A DNA stretch of 64,000 bases from Ustilago trichophora (taxonomy: Eukaryota; Basidiomycota; Ustilaginomycetes; Ustilaginales; Ustilaginaceae), in assembly GCA_900323505.1 (NCBI GenBank), contig OOIN01000010.1:124001-188000 (forward strand). The letters run 5' to 3'. Positions 19,260 through 28,899 of the stretch are shown here, piece by piece; the stretch's first letter is position 1; each line of letters starts with the position of its first letter. The notes below the pieces were generated by a model. That model saw nothing but the letters and a program-made list of their open reading frames with translations, ran no database searches and was not told the origin of the DNA. The position numbers were made by a program, and so were the translations under genes.

Positions 19260-22200
19260 TCAACCATCTCTGACGCCCGTACTGGCACTCGCACTGGCAC
19301 TGGCACTGGCACTGCCTCTCCTCACCTCACCTCCCGCCGATGTACCGGCAAGGTTGACCGACACGTGGGATCCACCTGCCTCAACCTCGCCTACACTCGC
19401 ACCCGCATTGCTGTTGGCTACAGAACTCCGTAAGCGAGCACCGAACTTCTCGTTTCTCTGCCTGGCGTGCATCTGAGCCACTGCTGTTTGCATCGGCTCT
19501 GGAGCGCTCACCATCGAAGTGGATGCTAGAGGCTCGGACAGCCGGCCAGAGATGCCAGTCTTTGCGGCGGTTGGACGATTGGAACGGCTGCCGTGCGGGG
19601 TGCTCCATCGTGGTTGTCTAGCCGCGCGAGAAGCGTCAGAGGTGGATGTAGTTGCCGTGGTGACGGCCGAGTCGGTCGATGCTGCCGAGTGACGTTGCGA
19701 GGCTCTTGTCCTTTTGTCTGATGCATTTGCTTTCGGTTGGCCGGGGGATGTGCTGTTCGTCTGGACGCCAGCGAGAGCTCGACCAGGCTCAATGCGATCC
19801 CCCCAGTATGTGAAGGAAAGCTTCGTCGACCGGATATACTTCTCTGACCCTGCCTGGCCACCAACACCATCGCTGCTACCCGAAAAACTGCTGCTGCTCG
19901 CATTGCTATCGCCGCTCCTGACACTATCCCCATCATCATCGTCCTCATCCTCCTCCTCGTCCACCTCATGCGAGGTGGGCAGACCATCGGCAAACCCTTC
20001 CTCTACACCATCCACGTTGCGCACAGCTGCATTTCGCCATGCGACCACCGAAACAAACTTGTACAAGTTGCGTGTCTTGGCCCGCAGCGTTGTGTTGCGA
20101 AGTGCCTTTAGGCGCTCGCGACTGTCCTTGCTGCGTGCGGTAAAGTCGGTGGCTTCCAGATCGACAGTATCAGCATTGCGGAGAGCGGCAGTGCTGACCA
20201 TGGGCAAAGCTGTTACGCCGATACGTTGGCACTTGATCTCGACGTCGGAGAAGCGGACCAGCCAAAGATCTTTCTTGCTACCCATGGCTGGTGCTTTCGA
20301 AGTGCCACTGCCGCCATCCTCGGATGACAAGAAGTCTGACAGTCGTCGATAGGAACGTTTGTTCCGCAGAGCTGCACGCAATCCAGATTGGTTTGAGCTG
20401 CTCCATCGACCGCCTCGTTGACTGTTTCCCTCGGTACCGCTCTCCCCTCCTTCGCTGTCAGACGTGTGCACATCGCCACGCCCATCCTTCGGCGCCGACT
20501 CGGACAGCGTCCTGCGGGCATGCTCATCGTAGAGAGCCCTTTCTTCGACCAGCATCCTGTCTGGCCTGGGTCGCAGTACTTGACGGTCGGTGATCCCATC
20601 GATACGAGCAAAAACGTCGCGCGTCTTATCCCGCTCCTCGGCATTCACCTTCTCGTCCTCAATCGAGCGGACGAGTCGTTCGACTTCGACCACCATAGCG
20701 ACGGTGCTTTCAAACTCATGCGTCGATGGGTCGGTGTGAAAGAGGAGATTCTGGAAGAGCAGCGGATACTTGAGCAATCTCTGGAAGGGCATCGAAGCAA
20801 AGATGGACAGACCGGCATAGCCTTGTTCCGCCGCACATGCTTCTAGAGCAGCTACGGTCCGTCCAAGCCCGACGGTGTTGCTGAGACGTTCCTTCTTAAG
20901 TCGCTTACCTCGGAATGCGCGTTCCATGAGCGCCGCCTCCTCGAGCTCCTCCAAGGCTCGTTGGAGGTGGCAGACGTAGCTAGCGTAGTGTTCGAGGATG
21001 TGCGAGTACTTCATGAAAACGTCGGCGAGGCTGCGGACCAAAGGCCACTGCTCTTCGTATCGCGCTTTCAGTGCATCCGACAGCAGCCCGTGTGCTTCGA
21101 CGAGGCCCTCGGACATGGCGATGAGGACCTCACGAAGGGAAGGTGGCAACGGCACAGAGAGCCGGAGTGGGTCGGCATCGCTGTTGGTTTTCCTTGCAAG
21201 GCTGCGCAGCTTCTGTGCCTTGGACGCTTTGCCCTTACCCTTGAATGCGACTGGTACGTTCATGTAGGCCGCTGCGCTGCGATCACGTGTCGCTGTTGTA
21301 CCAAGACCAAGACCGAGACCGTAGGTTGCATCCATGGGATTCGGTGCCAGTCCTGGTCGTGCTGTTGAATTATCCGATGTAGAAACGTTGGCGATCCCAA
21401 CAGAATATGGACTACGGACACCCGCTGCATGATGTGCGTCCCACTGAGACTGCTCTCTCCTACTTGCTGCATTGGTAGTAGAACCCTTGCCCGCAGAGAC
21501 GCTTGACATGAAGCGAGCAGCGATAGGAAGGTCGCCATTTGAGTTAGCTGGTATACCAGTCATGAGACTGGAAGAATCTGCAAGAGAGCTACCATGCGAC
21601 AAGAGTGCGGATTGGGGTGTCGGGGACCAGTCTCTTGATCCGGGAGCATCGATGGGTGAGGTTGTGGTCAAAGTCGGGGCTGGCGGCAGAACGCGCTCCG
21701 GATCAAAGTGCTCTGGGTGAATGAGAGCATCAATGTAGATCTCCTTTGCCTTTTCGAGTTCGGTGACGTAGCGCTCTTCACTCGCCACGATCTCCCAGAG
21801 GACTTCTTGGCGTGTCCTCTCTCGTGGACCAAGATTTTGAACAAGCTCCTGCTGCGTCATCTCACTCCAAGTTGGAAAGCCGAAAGAGCGGGAGGCGCCA
21901 CCGCCAGAGTGTGGGAAAACAACGGGCTCATTGGAGCCGGTGGGTGAAGTAGGATCGACGCTATTTCTGCGACTTTGCGGTCGACTGTTGGTGGAGCCAG
22001 AGTAGCTCATGCGCATGGGCAATGAGGTGCGAGTTGGGAAATGCAGCGGTCCTGTTGCATCAGCGCCCTTGGTAGGGGATGATCTTCCACTTGGCGCGAT
22101 ATCAAGTGAGGTGCCCCTTGCGACAGACAAAGCTGCGTCGCTGGTGCGATTTCCCACAATTGAGGATGTGGACACGGTAGTCGAAGGATCGGCGTCTCTG

Positions 22201-23066
22201 GAAGCGGGGCCGCTAGAGGATGAATAGCTGCGACGCGCCATAGTGCGTACTGAAGAAGCATGGCTCGCTCTGGACGAGCGGGAGTGGTTGGATGTGCCCT
22301 TCTCTCGAACGCTGTGAGCGCCGGTAGAGGCGACATGCTGGCTAGCATCGCTTGCTGCTGATCTTGTGCAAGTTCTGGATCTGGCTTGACTGGCGGCGGT
22401 GGGGCGCGCAAAGCTGCTACCGCCAGCGAAAGAGTTGGTGTCATTCGAATTGGTACGAGAGAGGGTTTGAGCAGCGGGCAAGCGCTGCAGCTGACCGCAT
22501 TGTGCTGGCGATGTTGAGCGTTGCTTCTGAGGAGAGGGTGCGAAAGCGACTGTCTTATTGGCGTGTGCTGTGGAGGAGGCGGTCTGGCTGCCGGAGCTGG
22601 CCTGGCGCTGGTCTATGTCTTGGTCCGTCTGTTGTGGAGGGTTTGGGTGGCTACTGACACCGAGAGAATCAGTCTTTTGGCGTTGGGTGGTATCGGCTGG
22701 TAGACTTGAGCCAGGGACACGATTTGGCACAGATCGAGCAAGCGAAGAAGAAAGAGCACATTCGGCGGTCACGAGGGGTATGTCAGAGAGTGGTGATTTT
22801 GGTGAGGGTATGGGTATCGCAAGTTGTGGCGCAGGAGACGAGGTTGTGGAGCTATGGGACTGTGTTGGCTGAGCTGGGGTGGTTGCTTCAAATTTGGCAA
22901 CGAGCGCTTTTGTTCGCCCAACAGTGTTATACGGAGCAAGGATTGCTGGAGCTGGTGAGGTCGCGGCCAGATCTTGCTTTTCGGATCGGTCGAAAGCAGC
23001 ATCTGATGGCGGCTTGGTTGGAGATGTAGGCCCAGCAGCGGAGAAGCGAGAGAAGAATCGCTTCAT
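19260..23066 (-). CDS. Rho guanine nucleotide exchange factor (DH-PH)
   Basis: The 1268-residue protein should activate a Rho/Rac/Cdc42 GTPase by promoting GDP release. The first ~400 residues are Ser-rich and disordered. The DH domain begins near 415 with EVLWEIVASEERYVTELEKA, the conserved first helix. It resumes near 620-820 with LADVFMKYSHILEHYASYV, the core IFASMPFQRLLKYPLLFQNL and the last helix around EVERLVRSIEDEKVNAEERD. About 170 Ser-rich residues are inserted between the first helix and the rest. A PH-like part follows (LVEERALYDE, then KDLWLVRFSDVEIKCQRIGV and NLYKFVSVVAWRN), itself interrupted by Ser/Arg-rich and acidic loops (DEEEDEDDDDGD). The C-terminus ends in a Ser-Ala dipeptide repeat. 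One exon; the target GTPase cannot be inferred. Confidence 0.88.
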   Translation of the reverse strand: MKRFFSRFSAAGPTSPTKPPSDAAFDRSEKQDLAATSPAPAILAPYNTVGRTKALVAKFEATTPAQPTQSHSSTTSSPAPQLAIPIPSPKSPLSDIPLVTAECALSSSLARSVPNRVPGSSLPADTTQRQKTDSLGVSSHPNPPQQTDQDIDQRQASSGSQTASSTAHANKTVAFAPSPQKQRSTSPAQCGQLQRLPAAQTLSRTNSNDTNSFAGGSSFARPTAASQARSRTCTRSAASDASQHVASTGAHSVREKGTSNHSRSSRASHASSVRTMARRSYSSSSGPASRDADPSTTVSTSSIVGNRTSDAALSVARGTSLDIAPSGRSSPTKGADATGPLHFPTRTSLPMRMSYSGSTNSRPQSRRNSVDPTSPTGSNEPVVFPHSGGGASRSFGFPTWSEMTQQELVQNLGPRERTRQEVLWEIVASEERYVTELEKAKEIYIDALIHPEHFDPERVLPPAPTLTTTSPIDAPGSRDWSPTPQSALLSHGSSLADSSSLMTGIPANSNGDLPIAARFMSSVSAGKGSTTNAASRREQSQWDAHHAAGVRSPYSVGIANVSTSDNSTARPGLAPNPMDATYGLGLGLGTTATRDRSAAAYMNVPVAFKGKGKASKAQKLRSLARKTNSDADPLRLSVPLPPSLREVLIAMSEGLVEAHGLLSDALKARYEEQWPLVRSLADVFMKYSHILEHYASYVCHLQRALEELEEAALMERAFRGKRLKKERLSNTVGLGRTVAALEACAAEQGYAGLSIFASMPFQRLLKYPLLFQNLLFHTDPSTHEFESTVAMVVEVERLVRSIEDEKVNAEERDKTRDVFARIDGITDRQVLRPRPDRMLVEERALYDEHARRTLSESAPKDGRGDVHTSDSEGGESGTEGNSQRGGRWSSSNQSGLRAALRNKRSYRRLSDFLSSEDGGSGTSKAPAMGSKKDLWLVRFSDVEIKCQRIGVTALPMVSTAALRNADTVDLEATDFTARSKDSRERLKALRNTTLRAKTRNLYKFVSVVAWRNAAVRNVDGVEEGFADGLPTSHEVDEEEDEDDDDGDSVRSGDSNASSSSFSGSSDGVGGQAGSEKYIRSTKLSFTYWGDRIEPGRALAGVQTNSTSPGQPKANASDKRTRASQRHSAASTDSAVTTATTSTSDASRAARQPRWSTPHGSRSNRPTAAKTGISGRLSEPLASTSMVSAPEPMQTAVAQMHARQRNEKFGARLRSSVANSNAGASVGEVEAGGSHVSVNLAGTSAGGEVRRGSASASASASASTGVRDG
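19280..19315 (-). repeat. GGCACT-type hexamer repeat in RhoGEF C-terminus
   Basis: A short run of hexamers (GCACTG/GCACTC on the plus strand) encodes an alternating Ser-Ala tract just before the RhoGEF stop codon. The unit is a multiple of three, so length changes keep the frame. Confidence 0.8.
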
Positions 23067-23461
23067 GGTGCTGACCGAGCCGACGGACTTAGAAAGCTAC
23101 TGCCAGTATCAAAGCCGCCAACCATAAAGAGATGCCGATTGTGTAGAATTCTAGCTTGTAGCGATCATTGATGAGTCGGGGCGGCGTGTACGTATTGAGT
23201 TTCTGAGAGTGTTGATTGATGCTGTAAAGGTATGGTTTTTGATGTCAAAAATGGAGTCTAGCTGAGTCGTGGTGCGCAAAGGAGTTGATCGAGGCTGGGT
23301 GGCGATTCAATGTTATGTGGTGTGATTAAATGAGATGGAGGTGGCGTGCAACGATGCTGGTCTCGTTCAAATGTTGATGGTAGAGAAGAAGGGAGAGCGA
23401 GTGGTGGGTGTTTGTGATACGAGGCAAAGCATGTTGCATTGGATGGTGCACTCGTGTGATT

Positions 23462-23498
<37 letters not shown>

Positions 23499-24019
23499 AA
23501 AAATCGAGTCTGGTGCAGCGCGCTCAGGGTCCAGCAGTTTGAAATTGCCCATGTCGAGCCGTCTTGCTTGACCACAATCAGTCGGCACCGTTCCTCGCAT
23601 TGATGGTCTAAAGATCGCCTAGATGAGACTATCTCGGAAGCTAAGCAGTAGATTCAAGCTTGAAATTGGAATGAGAGAGGCAGATACAGCAGGGAGAGGA
23701 TCAAAGCTCAGCTCAGAGTGCTTGCAGTAGCTGCCATTCGAGACAAGGCCCGAGCACATATTGGGTGTGCTGCCGCTGAAATGTGCATCACAGCTGCCAA
23801 AATGAATTTGGACCAATTTCTCTCTCCTTTGCACTTGTCTGCAAATTCGGGAATCGGCTCCCGCGCTCGACTCCGGACTGTGCTCGGGCGTCCACTCCAT
23901 CATTACCCTTGTTATTCACTTCACCTTGGTTAGCTACGACTCCACCTTCTCCCAGACTATCTCCTACACATCACTTGTTCAAGCTTAGAGTACAACGCTT
24001 CCCTCATTACAACCCCAAT
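23067..24019. other. divergent promoter region with GA microsatellite
   Basis: RhoGEF (minus) and the SAP30-like gene (plus) diverge from here. A pure GA dinucleotide run covers 23468-23496. Pyrimidine-rich leader sequence precedes the SAP30-like ATG. No gene is seen. Confidence 0.6.
23468..23496. repeat. (GA)n microsatellite
   Basis: About 14 perfect GA units lie in the promoter region between RhoGEF and the SAP30-like gene. Confidence 0.9.
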
Positions 24020-24699
24020 ATGGCTGCAAACGACGATCTCAAGTCCAAAGACAAATCCAAGCCCAATGACGACGTCGAGCGGGGTAAGTGTCCTCCTTTT
24101 CTTCATGCCATTGTGACATCCACTTGTCCATCTCAATGCTATCCTGCACCTATACTGACCTGCTTCGCATACTCGCCTACCCCTGCGCTACAATCACCGC
24201 AGATCCAGTAGTAGACTTCCACGCGCTCCCATCCGAAGTAGTCCAGTCCTATGTCTCCTTCTACGATCTCGCTCAGTCCTACCCACCGCAAGACTCGACA
24301 CAAGATGCCGAAACTTCGTCCAACGTCCGCAAGCGTAAAGCTCGAGCAGCATCGCCCGCACCAACAACCTCGACCAGTCGCAAGCGCAATGCTGCAGAAG
24401 CCAGCGCAGCCGAGACCGCCGCCGCCTTCGGAGCCACATCATCCAAACAGAACGACGACGAACCAGCCTGCCCTCCACACTTTTTCGATGCCGATGCAGC
24501 GACCAACTACCTCAGCACCGTAGCTGCACAGCACTTTGCTGCTCAACCGGCTCCAAAAGAAGGTGAGGTGGTGGTCGGTTTCCTGTACAAGTGCCGCGCA
24601 AAGGGTGAGCTCAACAGACCACTGGCGCACTACAGGCTAAGTGATGCTACAACGGGCAAGCCGCAAATTCCAGATGCTATCGCACAACGTCCTAGGTAG
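24020..24699 (+). CDS. SAP30-like Sin3-binding protein, two exons
   Basis: Exon 1 (24020-24083) encodes 21 residues plus one base. The intron (24084-24202, 119 bases) starts GTAAGT and ends CGCAG. Exon 2 runs 24203-24699, and the joined protein has 186 residues. The start MAANDDLKSKDKSK follows a pyrimidine-rich leader. After the junction VERDPVVDFHALPSEVVQSY the pattern resembles the first helix of the SAP30 Sin3-binding domain, with LSTVAAQHFAAQP and then VVVGFLYKCRAKGELNR matching its last helix and strand. Between them is a Ser/Ala/Lys-rich insert (RKRKARAASPAP) that may serve as a nuclear signal. SAP30 bridges Sin3 to the Rpd3-type histone deacetylase complex. The assignment rests on remembered family pattern, so it is moderately sure. 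Confidence 0.7.
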
Positions 24700-25593
24700 C
24701 GAATCGACTCAGTCAAAGGTGTTACACACATCGTTGCTACTTGGTCCCGTATCTACAAGGATTCTAATCATACCCGGCGCGTACAGCTCTGTCCATCGTC
24801 CCCTCGATCGCCCTTCGCCTCTGTTTGTCTTGTCTACTTTGCATATTTCTGTGTATTCTATGTTTCCCAACCCTATCAAGCTCAATCATCTGGACCATCT
24901 CGTGCATGGATCAGATTGTGTCTGAATTAGGACCCGACGAAAAACCCAAGCAGTCTCGGATGAAGAGTGGTTAAGCGGGCCATAGCAAGCAGATCGGGCT
25001 TCAAATTCCGATCCGCGATCCTCCTCTTTTGTAAGAACAAAAACAATTTTCATACTACTGTACAGTACTGTACTGTGCAGTACTGTACTGTGCAGTACTG
25101 TACTGTCGTGTACTTCGCGTCCGTCGCGCCGCGGTTCCTCTCTTCTCTTTCGCTTTTGTTTCTAGTGGATGTCGCCCGATCCAGCACGCAGAGCAGACTG
25201 CCTAAAAATCCAAAGAGGGCAAACTCTGGCCAACAAAAGAGGAATTCCTGGAAATCGGACTTGTCGCCAGAGCCAACCTTAGGAATCTGTTTCCTTCCCG
25301 CACCAACCACAACGCTTCTCCCCTGTCTCCCTTTCCTCCACCTCGGTCAATCTTCTTCAACCATTCACAGGGCCAAGACCGACTCCCAACCTCGTCAGCT
25401 AACCCCGTCTAAGGTATACGACTCCAGTCTGGTGCTACGACAGCAATTCCCCGCTCAGCCGCGACCAGCATCTCTCCTGCTTTGCGTCGATCCATCGCTG
25501 CCTTTCGTGGCCTCGGCAATCATCTTCTAGGCCCGGAAGAGTCAGCAAGTTCGATTGAAAGCAAAGACAAGCTCTCTCCAGTCCCTTTCCATC
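24700..25593. other. intergenic region with TACTGTAC repeat
   Basis: This is the 3' flank of the SAP30-like gene and the promoter/leader of the PHD gene. It holds three 15-bp units at 25063-25107 and a pyrimidine-rich leader after 25300. A tRNA-like stretch near 24960-25015 was considered and rejected. Confidence 0.6.
25063..25107. repeat. three tandem 15-bp units CAGTACTGTACTGTG
   Basis: The 15-base unit occurs three times back to back; only the last base of the third copy differs. Each unit contains the self-complementary CAGTACTG. Related single motifs (GTACAGTAC, TACTGTACTGTA) occur at about 3899, 36702 and 57830. Confidence 0.9.
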
Positions 25594-28500
25594 ATGCCTG
25601 CACGACGATCTCTCGGCGCTGTGGCCGGTCCCTCGGCTCCCGCCGCGCCACCCGTGGTGGAACTCCACCCTATCACAAAGCGTCTTCGCAAGATGTGGAA
25701 GTTTGCCGCTGTCTGCCAATTCCTCTTTGTCTTTGACGAGGCTTTCGGAATGAGCGGCTTCGAGACCGAAACTCTCGAGGCTGACTTTGAGAATAGTGAA
25801 TCCAATGTCGTTCCCGACCTCATCAAGCGCCTTCTATACACCTTAACCCTCGACCGCACCATCGACCTCGACAACTGGCAACATCACCTCAGGACTCAGT
25901 ACGACCTTCGTGATGCCGAATCCAACAGCCGCTTCGGCACAGCTGAACAGCCCATCGAGTGGGCACAGCTCTCGCTCGAGGACAAGATCGCCACCCTTCA
26001 CGACTTGTGCGAATGGCAGCTCATGGACCCGGAGCGATTTCGCAAACTCGTCAAGTCGGAGGAAGACATCACCACTTGGCGCGTATCTCCCATCGGCTGG
26101 GATGCTCACGACAATGCTTACTGGCTGTTTGACGACAACCGCATCTGGATCCAGCGTCCTCAGCCACAGCCCAAGCCAGCGGCCAAAGCACGTGCGCCAG
26201 CTAAGAAGGGTTCAAAGCGGGCTAGAATGGAAGCCGCTGCTGCCAGGCGTGCTGCTTCTGCAGCTACAAAGTCGTCTCCTGCTCCAAAGTCATCCGGTAC
26301 CAAGCGAAGCCGCGTTTCAGATGTCACCGCAAGTTCGACACCCTCGAAGCGAACACGGTCTTCGCTCGCCGACTCGACTGCCTCCACGCCATCCCGGCCA
26401 CCTCCCAGAAGGGGCACTCGAACCTCGGCTCGCTTCGCGCCACAAGAAGAAGAGCCGGCAACTACACCTTCCAATGGTCGCGCCTCACGCTCAGCAGCGG
26501 CCTCCTACTCGTCTGATTCAGAACTCAGTGAACCTCCCGACACACTCGATGATGAAGACGAGACCAAGGCTGACGCTGACGCTGCCGACGAAGACGTCAA
26601 CATGGCAAAAGCAGAGGCAGAAGATGTCAAAGAAGCAGAGGAGGAGGACGATGAACCACAGGAAGACCAGGAAGACGAAAAGGCGACTCCATCAGACCAA
26701 GACCAATGGATCGAATTTGAGACCATCGTTGTCACCCGCCAAGAATGGATCGACTTTGCCAAACGCTTCGCCAAGTCCAAAGATCCCAACGAGAAGAATC
26801 TGCACCAATTCATCAACAATGAGATCCTCGAACAAGTGCTCGCCGCCATGGACGAGATTGAGCGTCAGCGTGCCATGGAGCAGGCTCTCGCCAACCGAAA
26901 GCGTTCCAGCCGTATCGCAATGAAGGAGTCTGAGCGAGAGGAACGCGAGCGTGACCGCGAGGCCAGAGCAAGGATGGAAGAGAAGATGGCGCTCATCCGA
27001 AAGGAAGAGGAACAGAAGCGTCAGAAAGAGGAAGAGGAACAAGAAGCCCAGCGCTCCAGAGAGACCCGACTGCGCGAGCGCGAAGAGCGTCTGCGTGCCC
27101 GAGAGCTCGAGCTCGAGACCAAAGCCATTCGCGAAGAGGAAGAGCGCGAAAGGCGAGAGCGAGAGCGGGAAGATCGCAAACGAAGACGAGAAGAGATCAT
27201 TGCCAATGGAGGCATCCCGCCGCCTTCGAAGGATTCCACGCCCGTTCCAGAGGACCTCGGTGCCAATGGCCAAGGCGATGCGATGGAGGAAGACGAGGAA
27301 GAGGAATGGGAGCTCAATTGCGAAGTATGCGGAAAAGCTGCCATCAGCCCGCCCGACGAGGACAACGAAATTGTTTGCTGCGAGCAGTGCGGCGTCTGGC
27401 AGCACATCAAGTGTTGGGACAGCTTCGACAAACAGATTCGCGGCCTCAAGAACAAGCGAGACTGGGAGTCGGCTGACTTCTTCTGCTCCAAGTGTCGACC
27501 ACCGCCCACCGGTACGCCGGTTCCTCATCCTGGCATCCTTTCGCGACGTGACAAGGCAAGCCCCCGCAGCATCAAACGCTCGGGTAACGACCCTGAGAGC
27601 CCTACAAGCAAGGCCGACGGAGCAGTGGCAGCAAGTGGGAACACAGAATCGCCGCGTCAGAGGATCAGACTCGTATCCGGATCCAAGAATGTAGATGCTG
27701 CAAACGATGCGGTCCCGGCACAGCCAGACGCCCGCACCGATGTTGCCAACAGTGGACTAATCAAGCCGCCCACCATCCCCTCGCAAGTATTGCGGCCACC
27801 AACAGCTGGAGCACAGCCTGCAGAGACCGGCGTCTTAACATCGTCAGGTGCGGCGATTAGATCTTCTCCCGCCACAGCCCGAGTGGGTCAACTTCCCCCA
27901 CCCTCGAGTCACGTCGTTCCTGTCAGAGGAGGAGGAGACAACGCCCCCACCTTTGGCCGCCCTTTGCTTCCCTCTCCGAGCGTGAGCGGTAACGTGGTAG
28001 GGGACCCCAGCAAGCCGGACCCTGCAACCGCAAACACGACAACGAACGGCACGGGTGGAGCTATCCCATCCCACAGTGGTCCCGGATTGGGCATGGGTCG
28101 ACCCACCCAGACGCCGCAGTTCTTGGGCATTACTTCGCCTCGTTCGCCTTCATCTGGAGGAGTCTCCAGTCCGGGCACGTCAACGGTGGGCAATGGCGCC
28201 GGTGCCATGTCGCCACGCTCGCCCTCGTATGGCGCGACCCTGGGAAGCCCTGGATTCCGTCGACCTTCGCAACCGTCAGGATCGTTCCCAATGCGTCATA
28301 CTCCGGCCAAGTCGCCATTGTCTAGGCCCCATGATTCGCCTTTACAGAATGGCGACCCACCGGCCAACGGCTTCAGCCTTGGACCTCCTCGAGCCGCGAG
28401 CCCGTCGGCTAATCGAGGTGCCGGACAATTCGCTAGTCTCGGTGCGACGGCCAAGTCATTGCATCCTCTGTCTGCCACAGCGTCTGGTGGGCCTGTTGCG

Positions 28501-28899
28501 GCGACAACCCTGGGCAATGTTGCTGGCGGTGCTTTTGCAACGACTTTCCCGGACGCTCCCACCTCGAGTCCCATCGTCACTGTGTCATCGACTGAAGCAG
28601 CGGCCGCCCCCGAGCAGCCACAGTTTTCTTCGAACGGATCCGGCGGTGTCAACGCAGCGTCAGATGAGAAACGTGTTGTCGACCAGACTTCTGGCTATGG
28701 CGCAGCGAGCAAGGTCGGAGATGAGAAGGAGGATTCAAAGAAGACATCTTCGGCAGCTGACAAAGCATTCCATATCCTGGAACACGGACTGAGCTCTTCG
28801 CCTCAATCGCCGGAGAAGCCAGAAGGGAAGGCCGAAGGAAGCTCAGCGCCCGAAGTCAAGATTGTCGAGCTTCCACCTACGCACATCCAACGCTCGTAA
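25594..28899 (+). CDS. WHIM/DDT and PHD-finger chromatin protein (RSF1-like)
   Basis: From the ATG at 25594 the protein has 1101 residues. An in-frame ATG lies 13 codons upstream, but MPARRSLGAVAG follows the better leader. The N-terminal ~190 residues have DDT/WHIM-type segments: LRKMWKFAAVCQFLFVFDEA, LIKRLLYTLTLDRTIDLDNW, LSLEDKIATLHDLCEWQLMD and the WHIM end VSPIGWDAHDNAYWLFDDNR. An acidic stretch and a long Glu/Arg-rich coiled coil (about 440-550) follow. A PHD finger lies at ~574-630 (CEVCGK, CCEQCGVWQHIKCW, FFCSKC). The last ~450 residues are Pro/Ser/Gly-rich and disordered. Human RSF1 and CECR2 combine similar modules as regulators of ISWI remodellers, so a role in nucleosome remodelling and histone-tail reading is likely. 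Single exon. Confidence 0.88.
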   Translation: MPARRSLGAVAGPSAPAAPPVVELHPITKRLRKMWKFAAVCQFLFVFDEAFGMSGFETETLEADFENSESNVVPDLIKRLLYTLTLDRTIDLDNWQHHLRTQYDLRDAESNSRFGTAEQPIEWAQLSLEDKIATLHDLCEWQLMDPERFRKLVKSEEDITTWRVSPIGWDAHDNAYWLFDDNRIWIQRPQPQPKPAAKARAPAKKGSKRARMEAAAARRAASAATKSSPAPKSSGTKRSRVSDVTASSTPSKRTRSSLADSTASTPSRPPPRRGTRTSARFAPQEEEPATTPSNGRASRSAAASYSSDSELSEPPDTLDDEDETKADADAADEDVNMAKAEAEDVKEAEEEDDEPQEDQEDEKATPSDQDQWIEFETIVVTRQEWIDFAKRFAKSKDPNEKNLHQFINNEILEQVLAAMDEIERQRAMEQALANRKRSSRIAMKESEREERERDREARARMEEKMALIRKEEEQKRQKEEEEQEAQRSRETRLREREERLRARELELETKAIREEEERERREREREDRKRRREEIIANGGIPPPSKDSTPVPEDLGANGQGDAMEEDEEEEWELNCEVCGKAAISPPDEDNEIVCCEQCGVWQHIKCWDSFDKQIRGLKNKRDWESADFFCSKCRPPPTGTPVPHPGILSRRDKASPRSIKRSGNDPESPTSKADGAVAASGNTESPRQRIRLVSGSKNVDAANDAVPAQPDARTDVANSGLIKPPTIPSQVLRPPTAGAQPAETGVLTSSGAAIRSSPATARVGQLPPPSSHVVPVRGGGDNAPTFGRPLLPSPSVSGNVVGDPSKPDPATANTTTNGTGGAIPSHSGPGLGMGRPTQTPQFLGITSPRSPSSGGVSSPGTSTVGNGAGAMSPRSPSYGATLGSPGFRRPSQPSGSFPMRHTPAKSPLSRPHDSPLQNGDPPANGFSLGPPRAASPSANRGAGQFASLGATAKSLHPLSATASGGPVAATTLGNVAGGAFATTFPDAPTSSPIVTVSSTEAAAAPEQPQFSSNGSGGVNAASDEKRVVDQTSGYGAASKVGDEKEDSKKTSSAADKAFHILEHGLSSSPQSPEKPEGKAEGSSAPEVKIVELPPTHIQRS

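Noticed and set aside
24955..25020. tRNA-like stretch with GTGGTTAAGCG and GGGCTTCAAATTCC
   Set aside because: The T-arm loop would be 10 bases instead of 7, the acceptor ends pair over only four bases, and no anticodon arm forms.
26692..27528. 278-codon ORF antisense to the PHD gene
   Set aside because: It mirrors the Glu/Arg-rich coiled coil (giving Leu/Phe/Ser-rich sequence), not an independent gene.
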